Source: Nephrocerus scutellatus (Eukaryota > Arthropoda > Insecta > Diptera > Pipunculidae). Taken from it: a stretch of 64,000 nt of DNA. The position numbers and the translations under genes were made by a program. Below, one piece after another: positions 11,516-21,320 of the stretch; within the stretch, counting starts at the first letter, position 1; each line of letters begins with the position of its first letter. Location of the stretch: assembly GCA_947095585.1 (NCBI GenBank), contig OX352763.1, positions 62,033,016 to 62,097,015 of the forward strand. The letters are read 5' to 3'. The notes under the pieces are model-generated. The model was not told the DNA's origin, made no database searches, and was given only the letters and a program-made list of their open reading frames with translations.

Positions 11516-11820
11516 GTACTTATATTTAAAAGTGGCTCACTGAACAGTGATCACAACAGTGTCTAACAGTGATCACAACAGTGGGACATTTAACAGTGTA
11601 TCACTTAATATTTTACTTTTTGAACATGTACCCCCTAAACCTTTTAGTCAGACGTTGTCACGTCAAAAATGACATCCAGATGGGGGCGGCGTAGTTAATA
11701 ATTGAGCGGCCAATAGCTTTATACGTCGTCACAAGGACTTTTTTGTCCTTACTCCATGCGGTTCCGGTTAGGGCTCTTATAACCCTATTACGACTGTTCA
11801 CTTTACTGCAAAAACTTTTT
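11516..11820. other. Spacer with short direct repeats
   Basis: Holds two or three copies of 'aacagtgatcacaacagtg' at 11542-11590 and otherwise nothing recognisable. Confidence 0.5.
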
Positions 11821-11829
11821 GCGTGCCTA

Positions 11830-12390
11830 CAGAAGGTAAGGAGGTTTTGGAATATGACTCCTAAAATTTTGGGGTTATTTAAATTCGTTTAGGGATAATT
11901 TCGTTGTTAATACGAATGTCAAGTGAAAGCCTGACTTCTTTACTCCAAGAGGTGAACAGCGTAGCCATATTGATCCCAAAAATCACTGGCTTACGCAGCC
12001 GTTCCGATATCTACGACTACTGCCTAAGATGGAGTCAGCAGTTCTAATGACAGTATTTTTAAGGCGTGTCCATTTCTCTTCTACGTTTGACATCTCAGCC
12101 CCAGGACTTACTCTCCCTGCATTTAGGGCGAGTGCTATTGCTTGACCGTAGTTCTTTCTGGTTTCTTCGTTGCGAAGGGCAGCCGTGTTGACTCGAATCT
12201 GATTCGCGGATGCAGTCTTTCGTGATGATGCAATCCGCGCTCGGAGCACCAAGATAGTGGTCCGAGTCGACGTTGACACCTCGGTACGTTCGTACCGTCC
12301 TCAGGTTCGGATTGTGGCGGCGGTCTGTAAACACGTGGTCTATCTGGTTGCAGGAGATACCCAGGTTGCTTTCGTTCTTTTGCTGACTAG
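11830..12390 (-). pseudogene. LINE H scrap, jockey-like, internally deleted
   Basis: On the minus strand the end of an endonuclease is visible (NQIDHVFTDRRHNPNLRTV, then TYRGVNVDSDHYLG with the S-D-H site, 12385-12200). It is followed after a frame change by the post-endonuclease linker (LRARI, NTAALRNEETRKNYGQAIALAL, 12250-11985). From about 11960 to 11830 the reading resumes in the thumb-like part after the RT palm (LFTSWSKEVRLSLDIRINN, then PKF-ESYSKTSL). The whole RT palm, about 1.5 kb, is therefore deleted. The family pattern is that of jockey-clade LINEs. Confidence 0.65.
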
Positions 12391-12394
12391 AACA

Positions 12395-13190
12395 TTATTA
12401 TATACTAGCTGTAATTCCTGGCCTTACCCGGCTTTTCCTAGCCCACTAAGCAACCCCTAACTGACCGACCACCCCACTCATATCCTCCCAACTGGCCACC
12501 AACCCAGTGAATCCCACACTGAACCTACACCCACTAACCACTTTTTCATACTGACCCTTACCTCTGACTATAAAACTGTAGCCTAAAACCTCCGGGTCAA
12601 AAACACTATAATGGTGAACATCTAATCAAAATCTAGTCCAGTAATTTTTTATTATTAGCTTAAATATAACATGCGATAACCTGCTGCACCCAATCCCACT
12701 GCCACACCAACACCGATCAACACCAAACTTACCACCCTCCCACCTCATACCACCCCACTGACCTTACACACAACTACCCCCTACTCACACCTACCCACGC
12801 CACTGAGTCCTCTCAACTATTTACCACTGACCAGAATACTATAGCCAATAGTCTCCGGGGCAAAAAACCCTGTACAATGGTGAAAGCCTTGGCAATATCG
12901 GTCCAGTAGTTTCACACATTAGCGTATTCTATTGAAAGTGCAAATTTACCCAGCGTTACCCGTGACACGCCGACCCCTTCCCCCAAGACACCGACTGGAC
13001 CCACACAAAGCTAAAATAACAGGCGTTGTCTGGCTGCCCCTCCCACCCTACTGACCCTACCAAACCGATCACACCATTGAGCACCACCCCACCTACCCGC
13101 CACTGACCCAAAATTGTAGATAATAACCTCCGGGGTTAAACCTAATCAAAATCAAATTATATAACTTTATAGAAGTATAGATATAGATAT
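12395..13190 (+). repeat. Degenerate insect interspersed repeat ('tatactagctgtaattcctgg' type)
   Basis: Begins near tatatactagctgtaattcc and ends near ataactttatagaagtatag. Between, the block 'cctccgggtcaaaaacactataatggtgaa ... gtccagtaattt' occurs three times in decayed form (12588, 12855, 13125). Very similar 'CCGGGTCAAA ... GGTCCAGTAGTTT ... ATTAGTATAGA' modules are widespread short repeats in fly and mosquito genomes. The C-rich spacer (accacc, ctgacc) is low complexity. A related start occurs at 39993. Confidence 0.5.
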
Positions 13191-13194
13191 AATT

Positions 13195-13231
13195 CTAATT
13201 ATATAATATTATTTCCAATGTATCTTTTCAG
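13195..13231 (+). promoter_or_regulatory. Branch site and 3' splice acceptor of the p190 RhoGAP exon
   Basis: CTAAT at 13195-13199 lies about 32 bases before the acceptor TATCTTTTCAG ending at 13231. A pyrimidine-rich stretch, a suitable branch-like pentamer and AG directly before a conserved coding exon make the site convincing. Confidence 0.75.
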
Positions 13232-13243
13232 ATATATTTTAGG

Positions 13244-13393
13244 ATGAAGCCAATAAACGTATCAGTGGTTGGCCTCTCCGGTACAGAGAAAGAAAAGGGC
13301 CAAGTAGGAGTCGGGAAATCTTGCTTGTGCAACAGGTTTATTCGTCCAATGAGTGATGATTACTTTATAGATCATATATCTGTGTTAAGCCAG
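13244..13393 (+). CDS. RhoGAPp190: p190 RhoGAP, first coding exon (GTPase-like N-terminus)
   Basis: An exon of 50 codons. After a 12-base 5' untranslated stub (13232-13243), ATG at 13244 opens a frame beginning [19 protein letters not shown]. It continues with [14 protein letters not shown], a Walker A P-loop of GxxxxGKS form, and [13 protein letters not shown]. This is the signature start of p190 RhoGAP (ARHGAP35/ARHGAP5 in vertebrates, RhoGAPp190 in flies), a large cytosolic protein with an N-terminal GTP-binding domain, FF domains and a C-terminal GAP domain for Rho. In flies it restrains Rho signalling in neurons. The exon ends at CAG|GTAATT in phase 0. The rest of the GTPase domain (beginning near 'SDF' in relatives) must lie beyond the window. 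It is the only cellular gene seen, and all neighbours are transposons in its introns. Confidence 0.93.
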
Positions 13394-13767
13394 GTAATTA
13401 AATAACGTTTTTCTCATATAGCAAACTATAGCAGCAACTGACTGAACCTAAATTTAAATTTGATTTTGGATCAGATTAAAGAAAGGTCTGAATTTCAATA
13501 GTAATGACTTTGACAACGGGATGTCGGCGTATTACACCATGTTCATATTTGTAAAGACGTAAAGAGTTCAAAGATTAACAAAAATTGTATTTTTGGGATT
13601 TTTATTGGCTGTTTGCTTAAAGTTTTGCAAACAAAAACAATAAAATGTTTGGAGAGTGTAAGGAAAGTTGGTTGCCGGCAGAATTGTAATGTAAAGTTCC
13701 AAGCTATAGCAATATAATCCAAATATAATTTTCCTTTTACATTGTTCCCTATACTAGACCATACATA
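13394..13767 (+). other. Intron just downstream of the p190 RhoGAP exon
   Basis: Starts with the donor GTAATT at 13394. AT-rich, with no element recognised, and probably the remaining original intron sequence. No second exon is visible in it. Confidence 0.6.
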
Positions 13768-13905
13768 CACTGCGGTTCACTAGATTAGAAGAACATCGTT
13801 TTGGAAGATAAAATTTGTATTTCTCCGGTTATATGTCAGAAAAGAAAAAAACAAATGATGGTGAAAATTGGAGTAGTTTGAGGTTAATCAAGTTTAATAA
13901 AATAT
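13768..13905 (+). repeat. Possible end of a Tc1-like element
   Basis: The phrase cactgcggttcactagattagaagaac near 13768, preceded by TA, resembles Tc1-type terminal repeats. A diverged counterpart (ttggttcataagattagaagcac) lies at 34545 beside a Tc1 transposase relic. Both read in the same direction, so they are not two ends of one element. Weak evidence. Confidence 0.3.
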
Positions 13906-13914
13906 TCAGAACAA

Positions 13915-14053
13915 GAACCTCGTTTGGTTCTATTAGATCTTCTGGTAAATAAACCATGAGATCTTTGAAATTCAAAGTAAAGGTTCTATAAGATCTTCTG
14001 GCACATAAACCAGGAGATCTTTGAAGGGTTTAAATTTTCGTTTTTTGTCGTAA
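13915..14053 (-). repeat. BEL 1 left (3') LTR, first part
   Basis: Matches 26034-26128 of the right LTR (tttggttctattagat, cacataaaccag, ttgttttttgtcgtaac). It contains an internal tandem duplication of about 66 bp (ggttctattagatcttctgg, then agatctttgaa, twice) that the right LTR lacks. It stops at gtcgtaac, where LINE D copy 1 begins. Confidence 0.75.
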
Positions 14054-14191
14054 CGGCCAGATTTTGGACTAGAGTACGGCGCATCACAGTGCTACGCCCC
14101 AACGAATCCCTCGACTGAGGATGAAAAGGACAACTTCTACAGTTAACTAAACGCTGTATTCAACGCAACGCCGAACGGAGATATCGTCATC

Positions 14192-15331
14192 GTGATGGGG
14201 GACTTGAATGCCAAGGTTGGCAACGACAATGAAGGACTCAAGCATGTGATTGGGAAGCACGGCCTCGGCGAACGAAATGACAATGGTGAAAGATTTGTTG
14301 ATTTCTGCAACACCAACAACCTTGCCATAGGAGGCACCATGTTTGAGCATAAGACTTGCCACAAGGTCAGCTGGGTGTCAACTGACAGGCAATCATCATC
14401 CAACCAAATCGACCATATGGCGATCAGCCGACGTTTTAGGAGCTGTCTGTTAGACGTCCGAAACAGACGAGGAGCCGACATGGGTATGGTACGTGATCAT
14501 CACCTTATGGTAGCTACTGTCCAGTTACGTACTGCATCAGTTCATAGAATCCGCAATATCATCCGAATGCCTAGGTATAACATCGACCGGCTAAAGATCA
14601 CCTCAGTACGCCAGCAATTAAGGGATCATTTATCGCAAGGAGTGGAAGCAATCAGCAGCTCACTGCCGACAACCATCCAGGAGTATTGGAAGGCTGTGAA
14701 AAATGTTTTCACATCTGGAGCGGAAAGTATTGTTGGTAGAAGCCAGGCAAGGCACAGCACGTGGCTTACCGAAGATACCTGGAGGCGGATTGAAGAACGT
14801 AAGCTACTTAAAGCTCGTATTGTAGATATCCCAGCAGCAGCGAGGAGCGAGCTAGAGTCCATGTATCTAAGAAAAATGAGAGAAGTGCAGCGTAGTGTAA
14901 GACGTGACAAGCGTAGCTATATTAACAACCTGGCCTCAGAAGCAGAGGAAGCAGCGAGCAGGTGCGATAGCAGAACCGTTTACAGAATCACCAAAGAGCT
15001 GACAGGTGGTCACCGCTCTAGCCAACATCCGGTGAAAGGCCTAGATGGTGCCGTACTCGTTTCAGATGAGGATCAGCTCAAGCGATGGAAGGAGCATTTC
15101 TCTACGGTCCTTAACCGTGTATTTGCTAACGTTATGCACCTAAATCAAACGGAGTTGCCGAAAGTAACAATTTCCCGAATTAGCACCTCAACAACTCCCA
15201 GTAAAGACGTGATCGCTACCGCGATTAACGCACTAAAGAACAACAAGTCGGTAAGACTAGATGGTATACCCGCAGAGCTTCTGCGTGCAGCTCCAACGAC
15301 ATCAGCAGAGCTTTTATATCCATTTGTATAG
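14192..15331 (+). pseudogene. LINE D copy 1 endonuclease and linker ORF
   Basis: A 379-residue open stretch without a natural start. It begins in the endonuclease (MMGDLNAKVGNDNEG, the D-x-N site) and carries NQIDHMAISRRFRSCLLDV and MVRDHHLMVATVQLR (D-H site). A linker follows (HSTWLTEDTWRRIEERKLL, RRDKRSYINNLASEAEEAA), then the RT start (SDEDQLKRWKEHFSTVLN, KSVRLDGIPAELLR). It ends at a TAG where relatives read LVERAWEVERFP. The endonuclease N-terminus with the catalytic E is lost by 5' truncation. Confidence 0.8.
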
Positions 15332-15376
15332 AGAGATTGGGAGGTAGAAAGTTTCCCCGACAAGTGGAAGAAGGGA

Positions 15377-16500
15377 ATGATTGTCAAGCTCCCTAAAAAA
15401 GGTAGTCTTATGAAGTTCGAAAACTGGAGAGGCATTTGCGTTCTCCCTGCAGTTGCAAAAGTAATAGCCAAAGTAGTACTTGAGCGTATTAAGAAACATC
15501 TGGAAGATACACTCGATGCCGAACAAGCAGGTTCAAGCAGGTTTCCGCACTGGATTCTCCTGTGTAGACCACATAAACACCCTGCGGATCATTATTGAAC
15601 AGTGCGTTGAATTCCGGTCACCACTGCACCTGCCGTTCATCGATTTTGAGAAGGCGTTTGACAGTGTCACCAGACAGTTTATCTGGCTTGCCTTGCGCAG
15701 GAGAGGTATACCCGATAAACTAATAGCTATTATTAAAGCAACCTATGATGGCTCTAAATGTCATGTTCTGCATAGGACTCTTACATCTCAACTCAAACAT
15801 CTGGATTACGCTGACGACGTTTGTTTACTCTCACACAAAATTATGGAGCTGCACCAAATGACAACAAATGTGGAGAGAGAGGCAAATGTTGTGGGTTTGA
15901 AGATTAATAACCTCGGCACTAACTCAGTTACTCATGTTAACATTGCTGGACAGCCGGTCGAGAGAGTAGAGAGTTTCCAATATCTTGGGAGTATTGTCTC
16001 GACCGAAGGTGGAACCGAACAGGACATTGTCAACCGAATCGGCAAAGCAAAATCGGTGTTTGGAATGATGTCCATGATATGGCGAAGCAATGCGATCAGC
16101 TTAAACACCAAGCTGCGACTGTTCCGATCAAATGTTGAATCTGTGCTGTTGTATGGGTGCAGCACTTGGAAGTTGACCGCTCATATCACAAAAAGATTAC
16201 AAACATTCGTAAATAGGTGCCTACGGAACATCTTAAGAGTTTTCTGGCCTAACCGTATCTCTAACGAACATCTTTACCAGAGAACGGGTCAGGAACCAAT
16301 AGGCACAACCATCCAACGACGGAAGTGGCAGTGGATAGCAATGGTAGAAGAACGGGTCGTCCGAGAAATACATGGCGCAGAACAGTTGAGGAGGAGACAC
16401 GGCAATTGGGGAAGAGTTGGAGAGAGCTGAAGCTTATTGCCAGGAACCGCACGCGATGGCGCGTAGGCGTAGTAGAGGCCCTAGGACCCACAAGGGGATA
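15377..16500 (+). pseudogene. LINE D copy 1 reverse transcriptase region
   Basis: RT motifs are spread over two frames: MIVKLPKKGSLMKFENWRG (15377-15530), then from 15530 AGFRTGFSCVDHINTLRI, FIDFEKAFDSVTRQ (catalytic D) and LDYADDVCLLSH (YADD intact, near 15810). Between HVLHR and TLTSQLKHLDYADD about 130 bases are missing relative to copy 2. This removes the SGVRQxCILSP segment that positions the primer. The C-terminal region (RRKWQW, GRPRNTWRRTVEEE) ends near 16500. Defective. Confidence 0.78.
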
Positions 16501-16528
16501 CAGGACATAAAGAAGAAGAAGAAGAAGA

Positions 16529-16774
16529 GATTACGTACACCACAGCCGAGCAACGGCCAACGGGCCCTTGTAATTAGAATCTCTATTTGACGGTCACAGG
16601 TGATTGCATCAAATGTATGCAATCGCCATTCTTGAAGTGCAACACGTTTGCCGGAATTGCTGAGCACCGACAAACGAGCTCTTATAATCGGAATCCCTAT
16701 TTTACGATCACAGTTGCTTGCACCAAGTGTCACCTTCCTGACTGTGTATCTGCGTGTCTGGAGGAGTTAAAACA
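16529..16774 (-). repeat. BEL 1 left (3') LTR, second part
   Basis: Resumes with cacagccgagcaacggccaa and matches 26405-26598 plus 34356-34501 of the right LTR (gtgattgcatcaaatgtatg, tttgccggaattgctgag, cctggaggagtt). The inner boundary TAAAACA at 16774 is followed on the minus strand (just upstream of the LTR) by GTGGCGAAGAA, a plausible purine tract for plus-strand priming. Confidence 0.78.
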
Positions 16775-16989
16775 TTCTTCGCCACGTTGAATGATAATTA
16801 AAAATAATTATTTTTTATACATGAACGGTGAAGTCCTGATTTATCCTCTGTCTGGGTTGCGGAGCTGGCCCTTCTGTCCGGTTGATGTGGTAAGAAGAGG
16901 CTATAAGAAGAGGCATGTGATAGTGATGACGAGTGCCAATGACATATAACTAATGATAAAGTGGGGAACAGCATTGGTCCTGACTTGAT

Positions 16990-17690
16990 GTCAGTTCCAT
17001 GAGTTCCTGCGTCTTGACGAGCTCCTGCAAGGCCACAAGCTCCTGTAGTTGTGGTTTGTATTGATCAACCGTTTCCAATACTGTTGGAGACAGCCTGTGT
17101 GGTGAATTTCTGATAGGTTGCCGAAACTTGAATAGGAGGTGGCGATGCAGCTGGGATAGACATGGTGCCCTTGTGTGGTGAAGACATCTTGTTTTACCAC
17201 ACAATGTGGCTCCAAGTCCCAGAACCGTCGATTTGAGACATTTCGCTGCCTCAGATTACATTGACTCTTGTTCATGATTTCATGGCGTAGATCCATTTGT
17301 TTGGGTGATTCAAGATTCATACTGGGCTATTCGCCACTTCTTCAAGTTCGCAGTTTTGATGCATAATATTGTTGAAAAGATCAATCTTACAGGAACAAAA
17401 TTCAGCGCCTTTATAATATATTGGCTGTGACAATGTACATATATACGCTTTCTTCACTAATTTGCAAGCTGCTAGCTCAGATTCTGACATCAATGAGTAA
17501 TAATCTCAGGCTGTGTTGATTGCCATGTACGTCGTGCAAAAGTGTTTTGTTGCCACAATCTTTATCTGATGAATTCCTAATTCGTTGTCTATAGTTCTGT
17601 TTATTAGTGAATTAACTCGATTGTCAAACGCCTTGACTGTTTCTCTGTGGCCAGTTGAGCTCGTTTCCTGATGCTCAATGTAGAGTCAAC
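16990..17690 (-). pseudogene. Env-like third ORF remnant of BEL 1 (tentative)
   Basis: This lies between the integrase end and the 3' LTR, where some BEL/Pao elements carry an envelope-like gene. The minus-strand reading contains cysteine-bearing stretches (CKLVKKAYICTL, AEFCSCKIDLFNN, NCELKKW) after a region FDNRVNSLINRTIDNELG. Regularly spaced cysteines in this position fit an envelope-like glycoprotein, but there are stops and frameshifts, and no signal peptide or membrane anchor is discernible. It is a relic with no evidence of function. Confidence 0.4.
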
Positions 17691-17879
17691 ATTCTGTTGT
17701 GATAAAGTTTACTGCTCTTATATTGTCGAAGTGTATGTCAGGATTCGGCTCAGGTTTTCTACCCTGATAGGACTGTTGAGACCCACTGGTCACATCAAGC
17801 AAGCTATAACCATTGTTGTGATTAAGGCTCCATAAGACATCTTTTTTTTTCTTGCGTGCCTGTTTGGAGTCATAATTTT

Positions 17880-19090
17880 TACTTGAATTTATTTTCTTTT
17901 CTTTTTGCTGAGCTATGTTCATTATCACCTTGCTGTTTTGGGTCGTCCTGTTTATTGCCGATTTCTGTTGCTCCTGATGATTTAGTATCCAGCGGCAGAG
18001 GTGCCAAACGATGAATGGCTCGTCGGAAAACTTGCATCGATGTTTGAATATCTGCTACCAAGCCATCATCGCCCATATGGGTGTTAATGATTCGGCCAAG
18101 CGGCCATTGCATGATATGTTATCGTTCTTTATAATGACCATCGTGTCTGGTTTGACATTTAAACACTGTTCCTTCCACTTGTACCTGCATTGCAGTTCAT
18201 TCAGATATTTTCTCGACCACCGGTTCCAAAAGTCCTGTTTGATCTGTTTAATCTGTTTCCATCGCTTTAGTAAACTGATGTTTGCTGCTGGTTGGCTCCC
18301 TTGATCGACTTGAGCTGTCAGCGGCTCACTAATCAAGAAGTGTCCTGGTGTAAGGGCTGCTTAATATGCTGGATCTTCTCACATGGGCGAAATTGGCCGA
18401 GAGTTCAGGATGGATTCGAGATGTTTGGTTGACTTAACTGCAGCTTCCCTCATCCCTCCGAAATGTGGTGCTCTTGGTGGAATTGTCTGGAAGGTGATTC
18501 TCTTGTCACTAAAAATAAAAAAAAAAATAAAAATTGATATTAGAGTTCGAGCTCGTTCAGAATATACGGCTTCCTTGAGTTCCACGAGCTGTATAGATTT
18601 TGACAATGCCCTCTTCTGCCAATGAAACGTTTTAAGGCACCGATGAAGGTGTCAGTAGTCATATCAGTAGCAAGCTCCATGTGGACAGCATTTGTCGCAA
18701 AACAGCAGCATATGGGAATGTACGCCTTTTGGAGTCTTTTACCCTTTATCGTGTAGTGAATCCAGATGGGTCCACAAAAATCTAATCCCGAATGAATGAA
18801 TGGTCTCGCTGGTTTGACTCTTGTGGATGGTAATTTGCCCATTATTTGAGAAAATAGGTTTGGTTTGGCCCTTACGCACTTAAGACAATGCTGAACGACT
18901 GATCGTGTTATTAGTTTCCCTTTGAGTGGCCAAAATTTTTGCCTCAAATGAGGTAGCGTTGTTTACGGTCCGCAATGCTTCATGCACTGACTGGGCTATC
19001 AGCTTAGTGACTGGGTCGTTGTATGACAGAAACATTTGGTGTTTGCCATTATATGTTAGATTAGATGATTGAATCCGTCCACCAACTCAG
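17880..19090 (-). pseudogene. BEL 1 integrase and C-terminal (DUF5641-like) region
   Basis: Minus strand, in order: integrase zinc-binding part (SYNDPVTKLIAQSVHEAL near 19000; RQKFWPLKGK, HCLKCVRAKPN), core with IHSGLDFCGPIWIH (first catalytic D), then AYIPICCCFATNAVHMELATD. The second catalytic motif (normally YSDNGTNF) is missing: the sequence jumps at about 18590 to a frame reading PPRAPHFGGMREAAVKS with the catalytic E. The DUF5641 part follows (RWKQIKQIKQDFWNRWSR, PLGRIINTHMGDDGLVADI, FRRAIHRLAPLPL). Three frames are used, so the integrase is dead. Confidence 0.8.
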
Positions 19091-19379
19091 ATTATTCCGT
19101 TGTTATCTAACCGTTACAACCATTTGATCGCACTCCTATTCCTCTTTTCTCCATGCCTTTTCAGCTAAGTGCGTGTATCTTTGAAATATACCTCTTGCAT
19201 GGTGCGTACAACGTTAAACATGGTGTCATCCAATTCCCTAGGTGTGAGAAGTATTTAGGTGGCACGGGCTTCGCCTCTTGGTTGATGAATCTTTTTATGT
19301 AACCGACATTGTGGAGTAGCCTCTTAAAGCTATCCACATAATTATTTTTATACTACCAGTCATTAATTGCGTATAGAGT

Positions 19380-19750
19380 TGGGCTCCCAGTAATATGTCA
19401 ATGTTTCCTAGTGCGTTAAAATGTGGATCAGCGATTTGAGGTAGGATAAAGTCTTCCAACCTTGTTCCGAATCCATTTAGTTTGGGGAGTAGCCTTATGT
19501 TTTTTCTTCGAGTTGATTCTCGCTTCCCTTGTGCCTTTAATGACCATCTTGTCGAAGCTTGTGGACGCCTTAAGACGTTTGATAGTTCGCCCCGTTATTA
19601 TATTCACTTAACAGCCAGAGTCGAGGACAACACGGCATTTAAGTTAGTTGCCTTCGTTGGTTACCAGCCTTATTATTTTTGCAGTGCCATACAGTCTATA
19701 ACTGCGATCTTTTTGATCATCGCAGGCTGCTAATGTCATTGATGTATCTG
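19380..19750 (-). pseudogene. BEL 1 retropepsin-like protease remnant
   Basis: Minus strand from 19750: SMTLAACDDQKDRSYRLYG, TAKIIRLVTNEGN, then a frame shift, then LKCRVVLDSGC with the aspartyl-protease D-S-G, a TAA stop, and VNIITGRTIKRLK. Further on comes PQIADPHFNALGNIDILLGAQLY, the conserved C-terminal part of the BEL A17-type protease. The following 300 bases lead straight to the integrase finger, so the entire RT/RNase H segment (normally over 2 kb) has been deleted. Confidence 0.7.
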
Positions 19751-19804
19751 GTAGTTTTGATGCATCACTGGTTAGTTGACTTGAATGAACAGTTGAGAGC
19801 AGGG

Positions 19805-19897
19805 CATTTAGCCGACCCATGCTCAGATTGCGATTGAGCAGGAGGTTCGTGGTTCGAATCCCAGTAACACCAAAAGTATTTTTCACGGTGAACTGTC
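19805..19897 (+). repeat. Fragment of a tRNA-derived SINE
   Basis: Contains ctcagattgcgattgagcaggaggttcgt and a perfect Pol III B box GGTTCGAATCC at 19851-19861, then agtaacacc. It shares 'gagcaggaggttcgtggtt.gaatcc' with the more complete SINE at 40159-40260. The 5' half with the A box is missing here. It sits exactly at the 3' end of LINE D copy 2. Confidence 0.5.
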
Positions 19898-20990
19898 GCC
19901 TTTTCGGAGTGTATGACCAATCCACTGCCACTTCCGTCGTTGGATGGTAGTGCCTATTGGTTCCTGACCCGTTCTCTGGTAAAGATGTTCGTTAGAGATG
20001 CGATTAGGCCAGAAAACCCTTAAGATGTTTCGTATGCACCTATTTACGAATGTTTGTAATCTTTTTGTGATAGTAGCGGTCACCTTCCAAGTGCTGCACC
20101 CATACAACAGCACAGATTCAACATTTGAGCGGAACAGTCGCAGCTTGGTGTTTAAGCTGATCGCATTGCTTCGCCATATCATGGACATCATTCCAAACAC
20201 CGATTTTGCTTTGCCGATTCGGTTGACAATGTCCTGTTCGGTTCCACCTTCGGTCGAGACAATACTCCCAAGATATCCTCTCTATCCTCTCTACTCTCTC
20301 GACCGGCTGTCCAGCAATGTTAACATGAGTAAGTGAGTTAGTGCCGAGGTTGATGATTTTGGTTTTGCCAGTATTAATCTTCAAACCCGCAACATTTTCC
20401 TCCCTCTCCACATTTGTTGTCATTTGGTGCAGCTCCATAATTCTGTGTGAGAGTAAACAAACGTCTTCAGCGTAATCCAGATGTTTGAGTTGAGATGTAA
20501 GAGTCCAACGAATTCCTCAGTTTCCAGTAGATAAAGCTGCGCGAAGTACATCGCTAATCACCAACAAAAAAAGTATCGGCGATAGAATGCAATCTTGTCG
20601 TACCCCACTTAGGATCTCGAATTCCTCCGACAGCTTTCCTCTATGTAGCACATGACATTTAGAGCCATCATAGGTTGCTTTAATAATAGCTATTAGTTTA
20701 TCGGGTATACCTCTCCTGCGCAAGGCGATCCAGATAAACTGTCTGTTGACACTGTCAAACGCCTTCTCAAAATCGATGAACAGTAGGTGCAGTGGTGACC
20801 GGAATTCAACGCACTGTTCAATAATGATCCGCAGGGTGTTTATGTGGTCTACACAGGAGGATCCAGTGCGGAAACCTGCTTGTTCGGCATCGAGTGTATC
20901 TTCCAGATGTTCCTTAATACGCTCAAGTACTACTTTGGCTATTACTTTTGCACTGCAGGGAGAACGCAAATGCCTCTCCAGTTTTCGCAC
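19898..20990 (-). pseudogene. LINE D copy 2 reverse transcriptase region
   Basis: Minus strand: DAEQAGFRTGSSCVDHINT, FIDFEKAFDSVNRQ (catalytic D), KLSEEFEILSGVRQDC (normally GVRQGC), ILSPILFLLVISDVLRAAL, a stop, then LDYAEDVCLLSH. Here the YADD box reads YAED: codon GAA replaces the GAC of copy 1. A frame change near 20290 (RVERIERISWEYC) is an insertion of a short repeat. The C-terminal part SIGMMSMIWRSNAI ... RRKWQWIGHTLRKGDSS runs to 19898. The changed active-site residue and stops make it inactive. Confidence 0.8.
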
Positions 20991-21320
20991 TCCATAAGAC
21001 TACCTTTTTTAGGAAGCTTGACAATCATTCCCTTCTTCCACTCGTCGGGGAATCTTTCTACCTCCCAAGCTCTCTCTACAAGAGGATATAAAAGCTCTGC
21101 TGATGTCGTTGGAGCTGCACGCAGAAGCTCTGCGGGTATACCATCTAGTCCTACCGACTTGTTGTTCTTTAGTGCGTTAATCGCGGTAGCGATCTCGTCT
21201 TTACTGGGAGTTGAGGTGCGAATTCGGGAAATTGTTACTTCCGGCAGGTCCGTTTGATTTAGGTGCATATCGTTAGCAAATACACGGTTAAGGACCGTAG
21301 AGAAATGCTTTCTCTGCCTT

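Larger units (their letters stand above)
14054..16528 (+). mobile_element. LINE D copy 1, inside the BEL 1 left LTR
   Basis: A 5'-truncated, plus-strand non-LTR element of the same broad type as LINE C. It starts in the middle of the endonuclease and ends in an (AAG)n tail at 16508-16528. It is close to copy 2 (19898-22735, opposite strand): the shared 290-residue endonuclease/linker stretch differs at only about ten positions. About 280 bp of LTR present in the right LTR (26129-26405) is missing at this insertion site, so a deletion accompanied or followed insertion. Confidence 0.8.
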
